DNA of 64,000 nucleotides, taken from Spirometra erinaceieuropaei (taxonomy: Eukaryota; Platyhelminthes; Cestoda; Diphyllobothriidea; Diphyllobothriidae). Position numbers and translations under genes: made by a program. Location: the NCBI GenBank assembly GCA_902702965.1, contig CACRXP010000377.1:498348-562347 (forward strand), read 5' to 3'. Of this stretch, positions 11,830 to 22,129 are shown piece by piece. The notes under the pieces are model-generated. The model ran no database searches, was not told the origin of the DNA, and saw nothing but the letters and a program-made list of their open reading frames with translations. Every line of letters begins with the position of its first letter. The stretch's first letter is position 1.

Positions 11830-13255
11830 CGCATTACACGATTTCACAGCGTTTCCTGTATCCTTGCCATTTCTCTCAAATTACCCCATGTGCATTTAAA
11901 AAAACACTCTCACGCGATATCAGAAATCCATGCCAAACGACTTTTCAAAATTCATTCTCAGAATTGTTTTAGGAGAAACTTAAACGAAATAAATCCCTTT
12001 TATAATTAAGCAGGCACAGTTGTTGATAGCGTCTTCAAACAGTTCTCCCAAATTTATTGCAGTCAAAAAAAACATTATAGGGCAACTAAAATACTGTTAG
12101 ATAACAGTAAACGCCTTCGGAAAATATAACATTGTGGCTGCTGCTAACACCCGACATAAGAAATATTTATAAGTGCAAGTCCTTCTCGCATATTTAAATA
12201 ACGGTTTAAGGAATAATTTCAAGAACATGCCAGACTAAAGTGAGGCAGAAATACTACGAGGACTTTTGTTGGACTAACTGAACGACAGGGGACAGCAGTC
12301 AGACTACACCCAACTAAAACTCGTTCTGTCCACTAAACTGGAGTTTCGAGTCGTCATGGCACGATTGGCGAGACAGATGTCTGTCTGAAGGTGGGCAACA
12401 CTACGTTGCTCCTGTAACATCGCCGTGGAAAGACGCCTGTCTATTTCACGTCGACAGAACTAGGACATCAGGTCATCTGGAAAACACTGAAAATCTAACG
12501 CTCCGCGTCGCCCGTAGCCGATAGAGCAACTGTCTCAGAGCTCATTATTGAATCCTTGAACCTAACTCAACTTCACTAAATAATCCAGCTCGAATCTCTG
12601 AAAACCCTAAACAAAAGGCTAAGTTAGACAGAATAAGGGCGAACTATAGGCGATGGCTAGCAATTTCATGCAACGTTCGCATTTCTCTGCTACTGTTGCT
12701 GCAGATGGCAATAAGAGAAGAACACCAAACCTCCGCTTTCAGATTTTACTGGCTACGCTTTGAGGAACTCTATAAAGGGAAGTAAGAATGCGAGATTGAA
12801 ACTGGTTGTATGGTTGTAAGACAATGCTTCTATCTTTGGACCTCTGCCGTGCTGGCGGCGCGATTGGCTTCGTTTGTGAAAAGTAATTACCTAGAGACTA
12901 TTTGCATACAATGACGCAGATAACTGTTGGAATGTGCGCACATGGCGATTGTGCATTGTTCAGCACTTATACACCGTATGTCCAGCACTCTAAACAGGCG
13001 GTTTATACAGGTGTTTTGTTCCGTAGAGACGGTTCTCACTTATTAGTACATAACGCACATATGGTAGTTCATTTTTACACTCTCGATTAGTGTCTTAATT
13101 TTTTCCAATTGTAAAATCATCTCAGGTACTTGCCATATTCATATTATATTTGCCAAATTTACTTCGGGACGGCTGCCGGTTTTATGCTGATGGTAATGGC
13201 TATAGAAATGCGGATCGGTGTAGTCCTTTAGGATTTTTGTCTTACTACAAATTAT
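11830..13255 (+). repeat. Dispersed repeat family Y, longest copy; left arm of a large inverted repeat
   Basis: Includes the well-conserved blocks GAGACAGATGTCTGTCTGAAG, ACTAACTGAACGACAGG and GATAGAGCAACTGTCTCAGA. The first 780 bp (about 11835-12615) are matched in reverse at 15070-15850. The rest (to about 13255) is matched by about 53090-53375. No lasting open frame is present, so this looks like a non-autonomous or long-dead element. Family unknown to me. Confidence 0.65.
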
Positions 13256-13464
13256 AGGATTCTGTGTCTTCGCTCCATAGGGATACGAATGTGGTTTCCG
13301 TTTACTACGTTATTATATGCTCCACTTTCGTAATTATGACAGATATGGCATGGTATTGAAGCACTACTGCAAACATATACTCGTAGGTCAATGCTGGAAC
13401 TTCCGTTCAGTATGTTGTCTACGTATCTATCAGGTATCACATACAGTAGTTTGGTTCACTCATG

Positions 13465-13925
13465 AAAGGCCAAGCGAAATGCTAAAATGCGTTTTGTTTC
13501 AAAAAGACTGCATAAGTAGGGTTTTAGAATTGGACGTCAGGCAGCATAATTATATAATAATTCAGTTAAGAATCATGCATTATTCGGATTGATTCTCGAT
13601 GCCTTAAGAATTAAATTATATTTCATGGTAAGCATGTAGAAAAATATTTATTCTAAAATTCATTACAGAGAAATTTACGTCTTCTTCCAATTTTATACTC
13701 GAAGAGAGTGTATAATGCAGTTTTAAAAAAGTTTCCAATTGTGAACTTTTTAAAAACATAAAATGGTCTTTCATAAAACGTCATGTGGCTTGTAAATTCA
13801 ACAATGTGGATCAAATCCACTGTAACTTTTATGGATCCCATATCGTTCCCCTTTAGTACCTTGAAGAAACGTGTGGGTTTCCGTACGCGGAAAACATACG
13901 GCTTGTAGTCTGGGAATTCTAAATA
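13465..13925 (+). repeat. Repeat family X, copy A
   Basis: Shares a roughly 450 bp segment with 14235-14770 and 60030-60440: a GGCAGCATAATTATATAATA-type block, a run leading to ACGTCTTCTTCCAATTTTATA, and a block around GTGGATCAAATCCACTGTAA. On the minus strand a 91-codon frame is open here (13653-13928). The corresponding frames in the other copies are broken, but the residues encoded around FEYKIGRRRKF remain similar to copy B, so the family may descend from coding DNA. Confidence 0.55.
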
Positions 13926-14234
13926 CAAATGTCCCGGTAGAGCTGGTTCAGAATTATTCGGGAATTGGAAACGTTTTTGAAAACCAAATTATACCCTTCC
14001 TTCAAACATAAGATTGAAAGAAGACGTAATTGTCTATCGAATGGGCAAAATGATGAATATTGTTATGAATTCATTCTATGAAATTAAATTGGATTTTTAG
14101 GGTCGTCAAAAATCATTAAGATAAGTGCGTCTCTTCTCCATTGATTATTTCGCCATAATTCCTCCTCTTCCTCATAATCTTTCTACAGTTAAGCCTAAAT
14201 ACCAACGTTGCAACTAAGTATTAAAAGTTTTGTT

Positions 14235-14770
14235 GACTACAAATTAGTAACAGAATGTGGGCTTACGCGTGAAATGTTAACCGAAATTACGAAATGCGTT
14301 TTCGTATCGAAAATATTTATTGAGTGAGGTTGTAAAAGTGGTCAGCAAACAGCATAATTGTATAATATTTCCGTTACGTCGGGATGCCGACTTTCGAAGT
14401 TACTTCTTTTCGGCTGCATGCAAGAACCACACTCTTGAAAAAACGATTACATAATGCAGTTTTGCCATTGATTTCAATGTTTTGAAAATTCAAATAAATT
14501 TTATTTGTTCACTCACTCATTCGGTGGAAAGTTACGTCGTCTTTCTATGTTATCCTCGAAGAATGCGTATTATTCGGTTTGAAAACGGTTTCTAATTGTG
14601 GTACTTTTAAATACCATGAAATGGGCATATATTAATCTTCATGACTTAGCATTTACCAATGTGAATTGTAACGTTAACAACATGGCTCAAATTCACTGCT
14701 AAATTTTAAGAGGGTTATATAGTCTCCTAGTAATATCGTAAAGAACTATCCGGTTTTCCGTTGGCGATTA
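14235..14770 (+). repeat. Repeat family X, copy B
   Basis: Directly repeats copy A after a gap of about 310 bp. Diagnostic blocks: GAAATGTTAACCGAAATTACG near 14270, TGCATGCAAGAACCACACTC near 14417 (also near 60068), and a tail near AGTCTCCTAGTAAT. No open frame. Together with copy A it fills the loop of the large inverted repeat. Confidence 0.55.
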
Positions 14771-15064
14771 ACACTTCCTTGTTTAAATTGCAAAACAGCT
14801 CAACAAATAGAAAGAATAAATTTTAAATACGCTGCACCATAAGGGACGCATTCAACAACAGCGAGTAAAAAGGAAGTAAGTAAGGGACATACTTAGGGAA
14901 TAAATTAGTTCAATAGTGAATACTTTGAAATACTTCGAAATATTTTCTCAACATGCTGTTTGCCTCAATACGGCATCGAAAATACATCCGAGGGAATATA
15001 TGGTAACAAAAAAGTGACCATTAAACACGGGCGCTTTTGCAGACGGACATGGAGGTGCGGATTA

Positions 15065-15860
15065 TGTTTGGGTTTTTAGAGATTTGAGCTGGATTATTTA
15101 GTGAAGTTGAGTTAGGTTCAAGGATTTAATAATGAGCTCTGAGACCGTTGCTCTATCGGCTACGGGAGACGTGGAGCGTTGGATTGTCAGTCTTTTCCAG
15201 ATGACCTGATGTCTTAGTTCTGTGGACGCGAAATAGACAGGCGTCTTTCCCCGGCAATGTTACAGAAGCAACTTAGTGTTGCCCACCTTCAGACAGACAT
15301 CTGTCTCGCCAATCGTGTCATGACGACTCGAAACTCCAGTTGAGTGAACAGAACGAGTTTTAGTTGGGTGTAGACTGACTGCTGTCCCCTGTCGTTCAGT
15401 TAGTCCAACAAAAGTCCTCGTAGTATTTCTGCCTCACTTTAGTCTGGCATGTTCTTGAGATTATTCGTTAAACCGTTAGTTTAATATGCGAGCAGGAGTT
15501 GCACTTATAAATATTTCTTATGTCGGGTGTTAGCAGCAGCCACAATGTAATATTTTCCGAAGGCGTTTACTGTTATCTAACAGTATTTTAGTTGCCCTAT
15601 AATGTTTTTTTTGACTGCAATATATTTGGGAGAACTGTTTGAAGACGCTATCAACAACTGTGACTGCTTAATTATAAAACGAATTTATTTCGTTTAAGTT
15701 TCTCCTAAAACAATTCCGAGAATGAATTTTGAAAAGCCGTTTGGCATGGATTTCTGATATCGCTTGAGAGTGTTTTTTAAATGCACATGGGATAATTTGA
15801 GAGAAATGGCAAGGAGACAGGGAACGCTGTGTAACCCACTGACTTGTCAAACCCCTACCA
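15065..15860 (-). repeat. Repeat family Y, inverted copy; right arm of a large inverted repeat
   Basis: The reverse complement of 15070-15850 matches 11835-12615 nearly base for base over long stretches, including the block read on plus as CTTCAGACAGACATCTGTCTC. Identity by eye is about 85% or better with few indels. The arms are separated by about 2.45 kb. Confidence 0.7.
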
Positions 15861-16264
15861 AGTTTGTCATGCAGTGACAGAATATCCCTTCATTTAGGAT
15901 TTCTAAATAGGCGGAAGCAGATGTTTATTTTAAGTCCTTACCTAGTGTTTTTATTACGATATCAGCGGTTGTCGTCTACCAGACATTCAATTACCTTTTA
16001 TCCTATTGTTAACAGGGTGCAAAATATTTTGCGTAAAGTGATACAATGCTCATCGCACAGGTACTCAACAAAAGCTGCTACTCGTCTGGCTAGTACATGT
16101 ACTGTGTGGTATTACCCAAAATACAATTTCGTCTGTCAGTGGGTGGCTAATGAGTATATCGCTGTTATCTGCTATGTTTGATGGAATTCAGCCTAAAGGT
16201 TCTCCAATGAAAACTTTTTTCTAGCCCGTGGTCTTTATGTATATTAGTTATGTCGAAGTTGGTG

Positions 16265-16560
16265 ATTAATTTCTAGGGAAATGAAAACGCAATGAAATAG
16301 CATGTTTTGTGAAATGGGAAAGAGAAAATGACTGTTCAAACACCGAAATCCATCGGTTATTTATTTGTCCTATCCAAATATTCAGGAGATCATCAGCGGT
16401 GAAAATAACAGCGTGGGTAAGGCAACGGTTGAAGTTGTGTCTGCGATAATTACAAATCAGTGACACAGGTCTGCAGGTAGCAGTCTCGGATCCTTTATGC
16501 TGACACGTGAGACGCGGCATCTCTGCGAACAATTTACGCGGAAGAGCCGTCTGTAGACGT
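16265..16560 (-). repeat. Repeat family Z, minus copy (conserved EMPRLTC-coding segment)
   Basis: The minus strand encodes EMPRLTC followed by a Pro/Arg-rich then hydrophobic stretch ending near ADDLLNIW. Equivalent segments are at 50500-50700 and 51620-51765 on plus. The DNA blocks ATGCCGCGTCTCACGTGTC and the GACC...CTGAC region are shared. Protein and DNA are both conserved in part. I cannot assign the family. Confidence 0.45.
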
Positions 16561-16569
16561 TTTTAAACG

Positions 16570-18130
16570 CACGTTTGCGTCCTTGTCCCCGGACGTCTAA
16601 ACCGAAAACGACAGCCAGCGGCTGGCGGCTTTTAATTCCTCTATCACTAACTTGATTTCTAATACAAGACGGAGTTTTGAGAAAGGTAACAAAGACTACC
16701 ATGTTCTAGCTTTGGTTTCTCTTATTCCATAATATTGTACGATATCATTTTTATTACGTCAGTCATCTGCAGTAAGCACAGATCATTTGTCATCTCCGTT
16801 TATAGAGGTTTACGTATGACAGTTTCTTTATCAATCATATGAGCATATGTAAAGGCATTGCTTTTTAGTCATAACAAACCCTTATATGCTTTATGCCTTT
16901 CTTAAAACACCCACATCATCATAAGTTAAACTGATTGCATCGTGCCAAAGATAGAATTTAAATGCGGTCATTCGCCTTGGTAGACGCCAAACGCTGACAT
17001 CGCTGTAAAATTGCCGGTAATGCCTTAATATGAACGAATGTTTGCTACTGTTTAGTAATGGTGGAATGTCCTAAGTCTGAAAGAAACATTTATCTGTGAA
17101 GCAAACGAAGTGCCCGATACCAGTGATTTACAACGCAGTGGCAATCTGAGGTAGTTGAACATCTACCACTGCATGCGTCCTTGTTCAACACGAATTAAAA
17201 TTCAATTGCTGGACTGTTTTATTATTAATGCCATTATATTTAAAAACAAGAATATAAGGGGAATTTTACTCTCTTCGTAAAGCCATACATCGTGACAAAT
17301 TAGGGTCTTCCAAAATTCGATTAGTTAAGTTCTAAATTGTCAACCACATTGTGAAAAATTTAAACACAGAAAGGGAGAAATAATTAAAGGCAACCTGGGC
17401 TACCCAAGAAAGCGTAAATGCTCCCAATCAAGTTGAATTGACCTTTCGGCAGTTTATACCAATTATCTAGATGCATGCAAGGCATATTTGAGATCTCAGA
17501 AGGACATTTGCAGGAATAGCCTGTTTTTTGTTCTTATCCCACTGATGCGGTTAATGGAAAACCTTAGCAACTGAAGACTTTCACACCGTTTCAAATGCAC
17601 ATAAATCCATAAGGAATCGTCCCGCTTACCGTTCTGTTCGAAACAATTTATCCCATTGATTGTTTATTCTCATTTCATATAAGGGAGTCTGAATACTCAT
17701 TCGCATAATTAAAATAAGACCATTCCCGTGCATTCCAGAACTGACGTGCCTTGGATTTTGTTGTCTGTACTCAAATAAGAAAATACCGCCGTCTCATTTT
17801 ACTGATGTTCGAATAAGACCTATTGATAGGATTCGAGGATTTGCAAAAGTGCCTAACTAATTTATTTGGCTAAGCCGAATTACAGCCCTTGTGGTGTCCA
17901 CTAATTTACTAGGTAAGCAATCGAAATGAACAACCACGCACGCATTTGATTTGCAACTCTAAAAAGAGCGTAGTCACCATCGTCGTTCTAGCCACAAGCG
18001 CAAAAGACACATTTGAGACTGATATGAACTAGGGACACGTTTCCGTTATCATTCCTTACCGCAAAATGATCTTATGTCTTTTCCCGGTTGATTTCGCCCA
18101 CATACATAATGCCAAAGTCTAATAAACCAC
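16570..18130. other. Stretch without a recognised feature
   Basis: AT-rich single-copy-looking DNA. No exon with good splice sites, no RNA gene and no repeat could be identified. Confidence 0.4.
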
Positions 18131-18131
18131 C

Positions 18132-18390
18132 ATGTTTCATTTAAGTCTGTCAACATGCTTACTTCTTTTTACGAGCTGCATTCAAATGCAGGAGGCAGAA
18201 AATCATAAGATGTTTGATGATATGAACTTGACTACTGAGCGGCACACTGCAACTTACATCGTTTCCATGGCCCATGTGAGGCATATTACCGCTAAACGAT
18301 CGTCCACCCTCAGAGCGACCTCTTGCCTTCTTCAGAATAAGATCCGATGTGTGGAAGTCCAGTTTCCATGGAGATGCAATGAAGCAAACC
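18132..18390 (+). CDS. Candidate first exon of a secreted protein
   Basis: An ATG in the good context ACCACCATG opens an 89-codon frame. Residues 3-18 (HLSLSTCLLLFTSCIQ) form a signal-peptide-like hydrophobic core, although there is no basic n-region. The frame ends at TGA at 18401, but a strong donor, C/GTAAGA at 18391, would end the exon in phase 1 just before the stop. Six Cys are encoded, four of them after the leader (SCLL, RC, RC). No following exon was identified. The DNA just downstream is a diverged tandem duplication. It may be a small secreted protein gene, a gene fragment or chance. Confidence 0.33.
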
Positions 18391-18404
18391 GTAAGACCTG
18401 AGGG

Positions 18405-18890
18405 TTTAGGTTAACAATAAACGACACCCATCAGTACAGATACCAAGTCATCTAAACAGAGCGCTTATATCTGCCTATGGTTAACGGCAAGTTAACTAGA
18501 CTGGGTATTTCTCCTCGGTATTTGGACACAATATTAACATTATGCTTTGGTGGTCTTCAGTGCATGAGTTAGAAGACGAATATCAATCACAGGTCTCATG
18601 ACAAAAATAAAAAGACTCCTCTGGGCAGTCTTTTCTAGAACGAAATCATCTGCTGGATGATAAGAATGTATACCAGGCGGAGTCAGAGCACAATACACTA
18701 ACTTTCGCGAGTTTACTATGACGCAATCCGCAAGAAATCAAAGTCTGTTTTAACAACAAGCGACGTCCGGCGGTTCAAATGATTAGCCATTTGGACATAA
18801 AGTTCAAATTTGCCTATGGAAAACGACAAAATACACCTAGGCTGGTTATTTTACCTTAGTTATTAGGTATAGGCTAGTATGTTTTATAAG
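18405..18890 (+). repeat. Diverged tandem duplication, period about 340 bp
   Basis: About 18410-18540 and about 18750-18880 align: TAACAATAAACGACACCC with TAACAACAAGCGACGTCC, and TGCCTATGGTTAACGGCAAG with TGCCTATGGAAAACGACAAA. Both end in a GGTTATTTT/GGGTATTTC...GGTATT pattern. Non-coding as far as I can see. Confidence 0.45.
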
Positions 18891-19132
18891 TAATGTGCAA
18901 CGCTTTTAACTTCTAATTCGAAATGATGTATTTTATATCGACGTAAACAAGCATGCTATTAAAGTGTTGTCAGTAACATGCAAATCTTGCAGAGTATTGC
19001 GTTTAAGAATGCGTCATCAAAACTCGAGAACACTCCGCCGCGGAAGATGATGGTACAATGAGATAACAAGCATTCGCATTAGCGGTAGGTGTATATAAGG
19101 CATTGACTTGATGCAACAGACCTGTTCTGTCA

Positions 19133-20830
19133 AGCTAAGCGCTATTTTTCAAACAAATGTTTATCTAGTTCCTGCTTGAATGTCTCCGTGTAATCCGCCA
19201 GGTTTACTTTCTCCGGAAGCCCTCTCCCGGAAACGGCGAATAGCTGTGAAAAAGAGTGCCTAAGATTGTCCAGGTGGCATCAAGATCCTCGAAGATTCAG
19301 AGTGTTTTTATGCAGGTTTCGTACTGCGACCAAGGCAAAAAATCATCGAGGTTGAGGACCCCGTCCCGATTCCTTCTAATCCAGTGCGTCCTTATGAGAT
19401 TTCCTCGAATCTGCCTGTAATCAAGAGAAATAAATTACGTTGGTCAGGTTTGCAGCTGTAAGGTAATCTGTTGAGGCCTCTTCCAACTTTTGGTCGCCCA
19501 CCTCTGAACTCTTTCCAGCAACATATATCTTTTTGCAACCGGGGACGCCATGCTAGAATTCAATATTTCAGTTACAACGAATACATGCCTTGTATAGTTT
19601 TCAAAATAACTCTTTGTTTATATCTATGAAAGTTTGTTAAATGGCTAAGAAAACATCGGTGACCTTTTAAGCCGCACTACCGCATTCATTAGAATATCAA
19701 AGAGTCAACAAAAGATTAACTCCAAGGTCTTTTTCAGCCACATTTGAAAGGCACATACTGCCAAGCAGGCGGTATTGATCCTCCGTCTAGTCTCTTATTT
19801 GCTTTGAAGAGCCATCTGTCGGACCATTTAAACAAACGATTCTGTCCTCCTTACAGGGTCCGTTCAAAATTTTCCCCGTTGATCGCTGTCATAATTGGAT
19901 TTCATCGACAAACATGATTCCAGTGCAGTCCATTCCTTTCATGGAGTCGGTTACATAAATGAAAAACAATACTTATTCGACCACAGAGTTCTGGGGAACT
20001 CCACTCACAACTACGACTGGTGCTGATTTTGCAATTTTAATGCATGCGGACTGCGATCGGCAGGTCAATACGTTCTGCACCATGTTTGGCTAGTTCGCCT
20101 TTATTTCTGACTCTCGTAGTTAGTGGGATAAATGGCGGTGGAAAAACTGTTAAATATATTGTTCCTTCGTCTTACGATCGGGACTACGCTCCAATGAATA
20201 GGGCATAATAGTTAAGGAAGAGTGATTTCTTCGAAATACATGCTGAAAGCTATCTAAAAAGCTCTTTTTAGGTCTTTCACAATGCCTTTTTAGCATTATT
20301 TCTACAATTTTGCAAGGAATGCACGTTAGGCTCATCGGCCGATAATTGTTTGCCCCTTAATGAATGGGATATATGTGCTCCATATTTCAGAAGAGATATC
20401 GCCCTTGTCAAAGGCGAAAGGAGAAGCGGTCAGCGAGTTTGCAAGCCAGCTCCTTCAGAAATGTTGTCGGTAGTTAATCAGAACCCGGATACTTGCTCAA
20501 CTTGAGCGCTGCAATGTCCTTCCCCACCTCCGTTTCGATGAAGTCGATGGTTACCATTGTTTGGTTAGTTATTTCAGATGGCAATCTATCCTTCTCATAG
20601 TCCGTTTATTCGGTAAAAACAGATGCGAAAAACCCGCTGAGGGTTCAGTTTTGGTCCCATGTTTAGTAATATTCCTACTGTTTTCTCCTTCCACCACTGA
20701 GATTGCCTCTTTGTTCTGTAACCTGCTGTTGATATAACTGAAATTTGCTTTTGGCTTATCAAAATTTTGGTTCGTAACTCGCGATACCTAGTTTTCCCGC
20801 GACTTTCGGATATTTGACCTTATCTCATGT
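19133..20830 (-). mobile_element. CR1-type LINE, degenerate reverse-transcriptase ORF
   Basis: Read on minus, the parts of a CR1/jockey-like ORF2 come in order: an N-terminal RT region with KYPGSD; NYRPMSLTCIP near 20340, the classic RT motif; FQHVFRRNHS; VSGVPQNSV near 20010; the catalytic box as MFVDE near 19910 where MFADD is expected; and a C-terminal region with RQIRGNLIRTHW, LRGS...HSFSQLFAVSGRGLP and FKQELDKHL near 19150. Stops and frameshifts are frequent. The longest clean stretch is 20150-20335. About 1.7 kb of an estimated 2.5-3 kb ORF survives; the endonuclease half is absent. It is dead: the catalytic Asp pair is altered and the frame broken. Confidence 0.82.
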
Positions 20831-21039
20831 CACCATCGGAATGATGACTCAAAATGTGAAGGTTGTTTTGTTGTTACACACCTTCTTTCGGTCTGCCTAT
20901 TCCTTCATATCTCATGTTAAACGAACGGAACAATTTGTCTTTTGAACTTTTTTTTGTCGGAGAGTATCTGTACATAACTTCGATTGTACTGGAAGATGGG
21001 CATCCCAAGAAACAGAATTCGAAGAAAAATGGGTCCTTT

Positions 21040-22075
21040 GGATAAATGAAAAAACTTAATTTCGTAAATTTTCGAGTGTGGTTTCCCAGCTCGTCTTCGG
21101 ACGTGTAGTAAGTGTGAAGAAGCAGTCAAAATTTAAACATGCCAAACAATCGATATTGCTGTGTCATGGCTGAGTATGGGTTGATGCTGTGGGTTGTTGT
21201 CACGTCTTGTTTGGCTATTATCTTTTCCATTGTTCCTTGAGATTTGTGTACATTGCGTCAAGATCGATGCGTCGATTGATGCATGAAGCATCAGAGTGAA
21301 TGGTTTCTAGGAAGTCTCGGCCTTTTTTATGCGGGCCGGAGCCGACAATGCGTGTTTTATCCCAAACAAATTTGCGTGCGGTTTCAAGGGTATGCATGGC
21401 GACATAGGATAAGTGGTCCCGCTTCTTCACTGCGAATTGGTGTTCATGTAGGCATGCAGAGGCGGATTTCCCGGTTCGACCACAATAAACTGCATTACAA
21501 GTGTCCATATATATCCATATAACCAACCGTAGCTTTATGGTGCACAAACCGCATGTGTAGCGAGTTAGTCGGTTTGTGAGCCACTTGTATTTAGTGCTTC
21601 CTCAGCTGTTTTTTAACGAGTTCAGACACATTTTTTAATGTAGGTAAGCGTTCGCCAATCTTTCGATTTTGGCGTCTGATCGGAACAATCTAGTTCCTTC
21701 TCTCTTCTTTGGGTTCCAGCTGTTTCATGTATTGGCGTACAAAATCTCTAGGGTAGCCGTTTTGGGAACGAATGGTTGAACAGATAATTAAGTTCTTCTT
21801 TGTACCCTTCGTTCTCAGAGCAATGTGTCTTTGTTCGATTAAGTAGGGTGTTAACAGCACTCCCTTTGTTAGCTATAGGGTGGTTGATCCCGAAATGCAG
21901 GATAACTTCCGCCCAAGTTTCTTTGCGGTGTACTGATGTCTCGAATGTCCTGGCAGTTTTTCGCTGTACGAGGACGTCAAGAAATGGGGGTTTGCTGTCA
22001 ACTTCTCTTTCAAGCGTGGAGGTGATTGCCCGTGGTGATGAGTCCACACTGTTATGCAGCAATTCCAACCAAAGC
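21040..22075 (-). mobile_element. Penelope-like element, 3' half with GIY-YIG endonuclease
   Basis: From high to low coordinates on minus: the end of the RT domain (22068-21748; TLEREVDSKPPFLDVLV, ETSVHRKET, LLNRTKTHCS), then the linker (FVRQYMKQLEPKKREG, VAHKPT), then the GIY-YIG nuclease (21547-21218; CNAVYCGRTGKSAS, HEHQFAVKKRDHLS, SCINRRIDLDA). The part from 21217 to about 21040 resembles a PLE 3' UTR (CCGAAGACGAGCTGGGAAAC). At least two frameshifts and a stop separate the modules. The canonical Arg before EH is Cys (CLHEH). The element is cut at about 22075, where the tandem array begins, so the RT catalytic domain is missing. Confidence 0.85.
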
Positions 22076-22129
22076 CTTATGACGGCATATTTAAACCAAA
22101 TTACTTCTTAGCACAAGCTGCTGCCTAAA

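Noticed and set aside
11500..12009. 169-codon plus frame
   Set aside because: Its second half is family Y repeat, present several times elsewhere with broken frames. It is not a gene.
20917..21129. 70-codon minus frame below the PLE nuclease
   Set aside because: It covers the PLE 3' UTR-like sequence and starts at a non-ATG codon.
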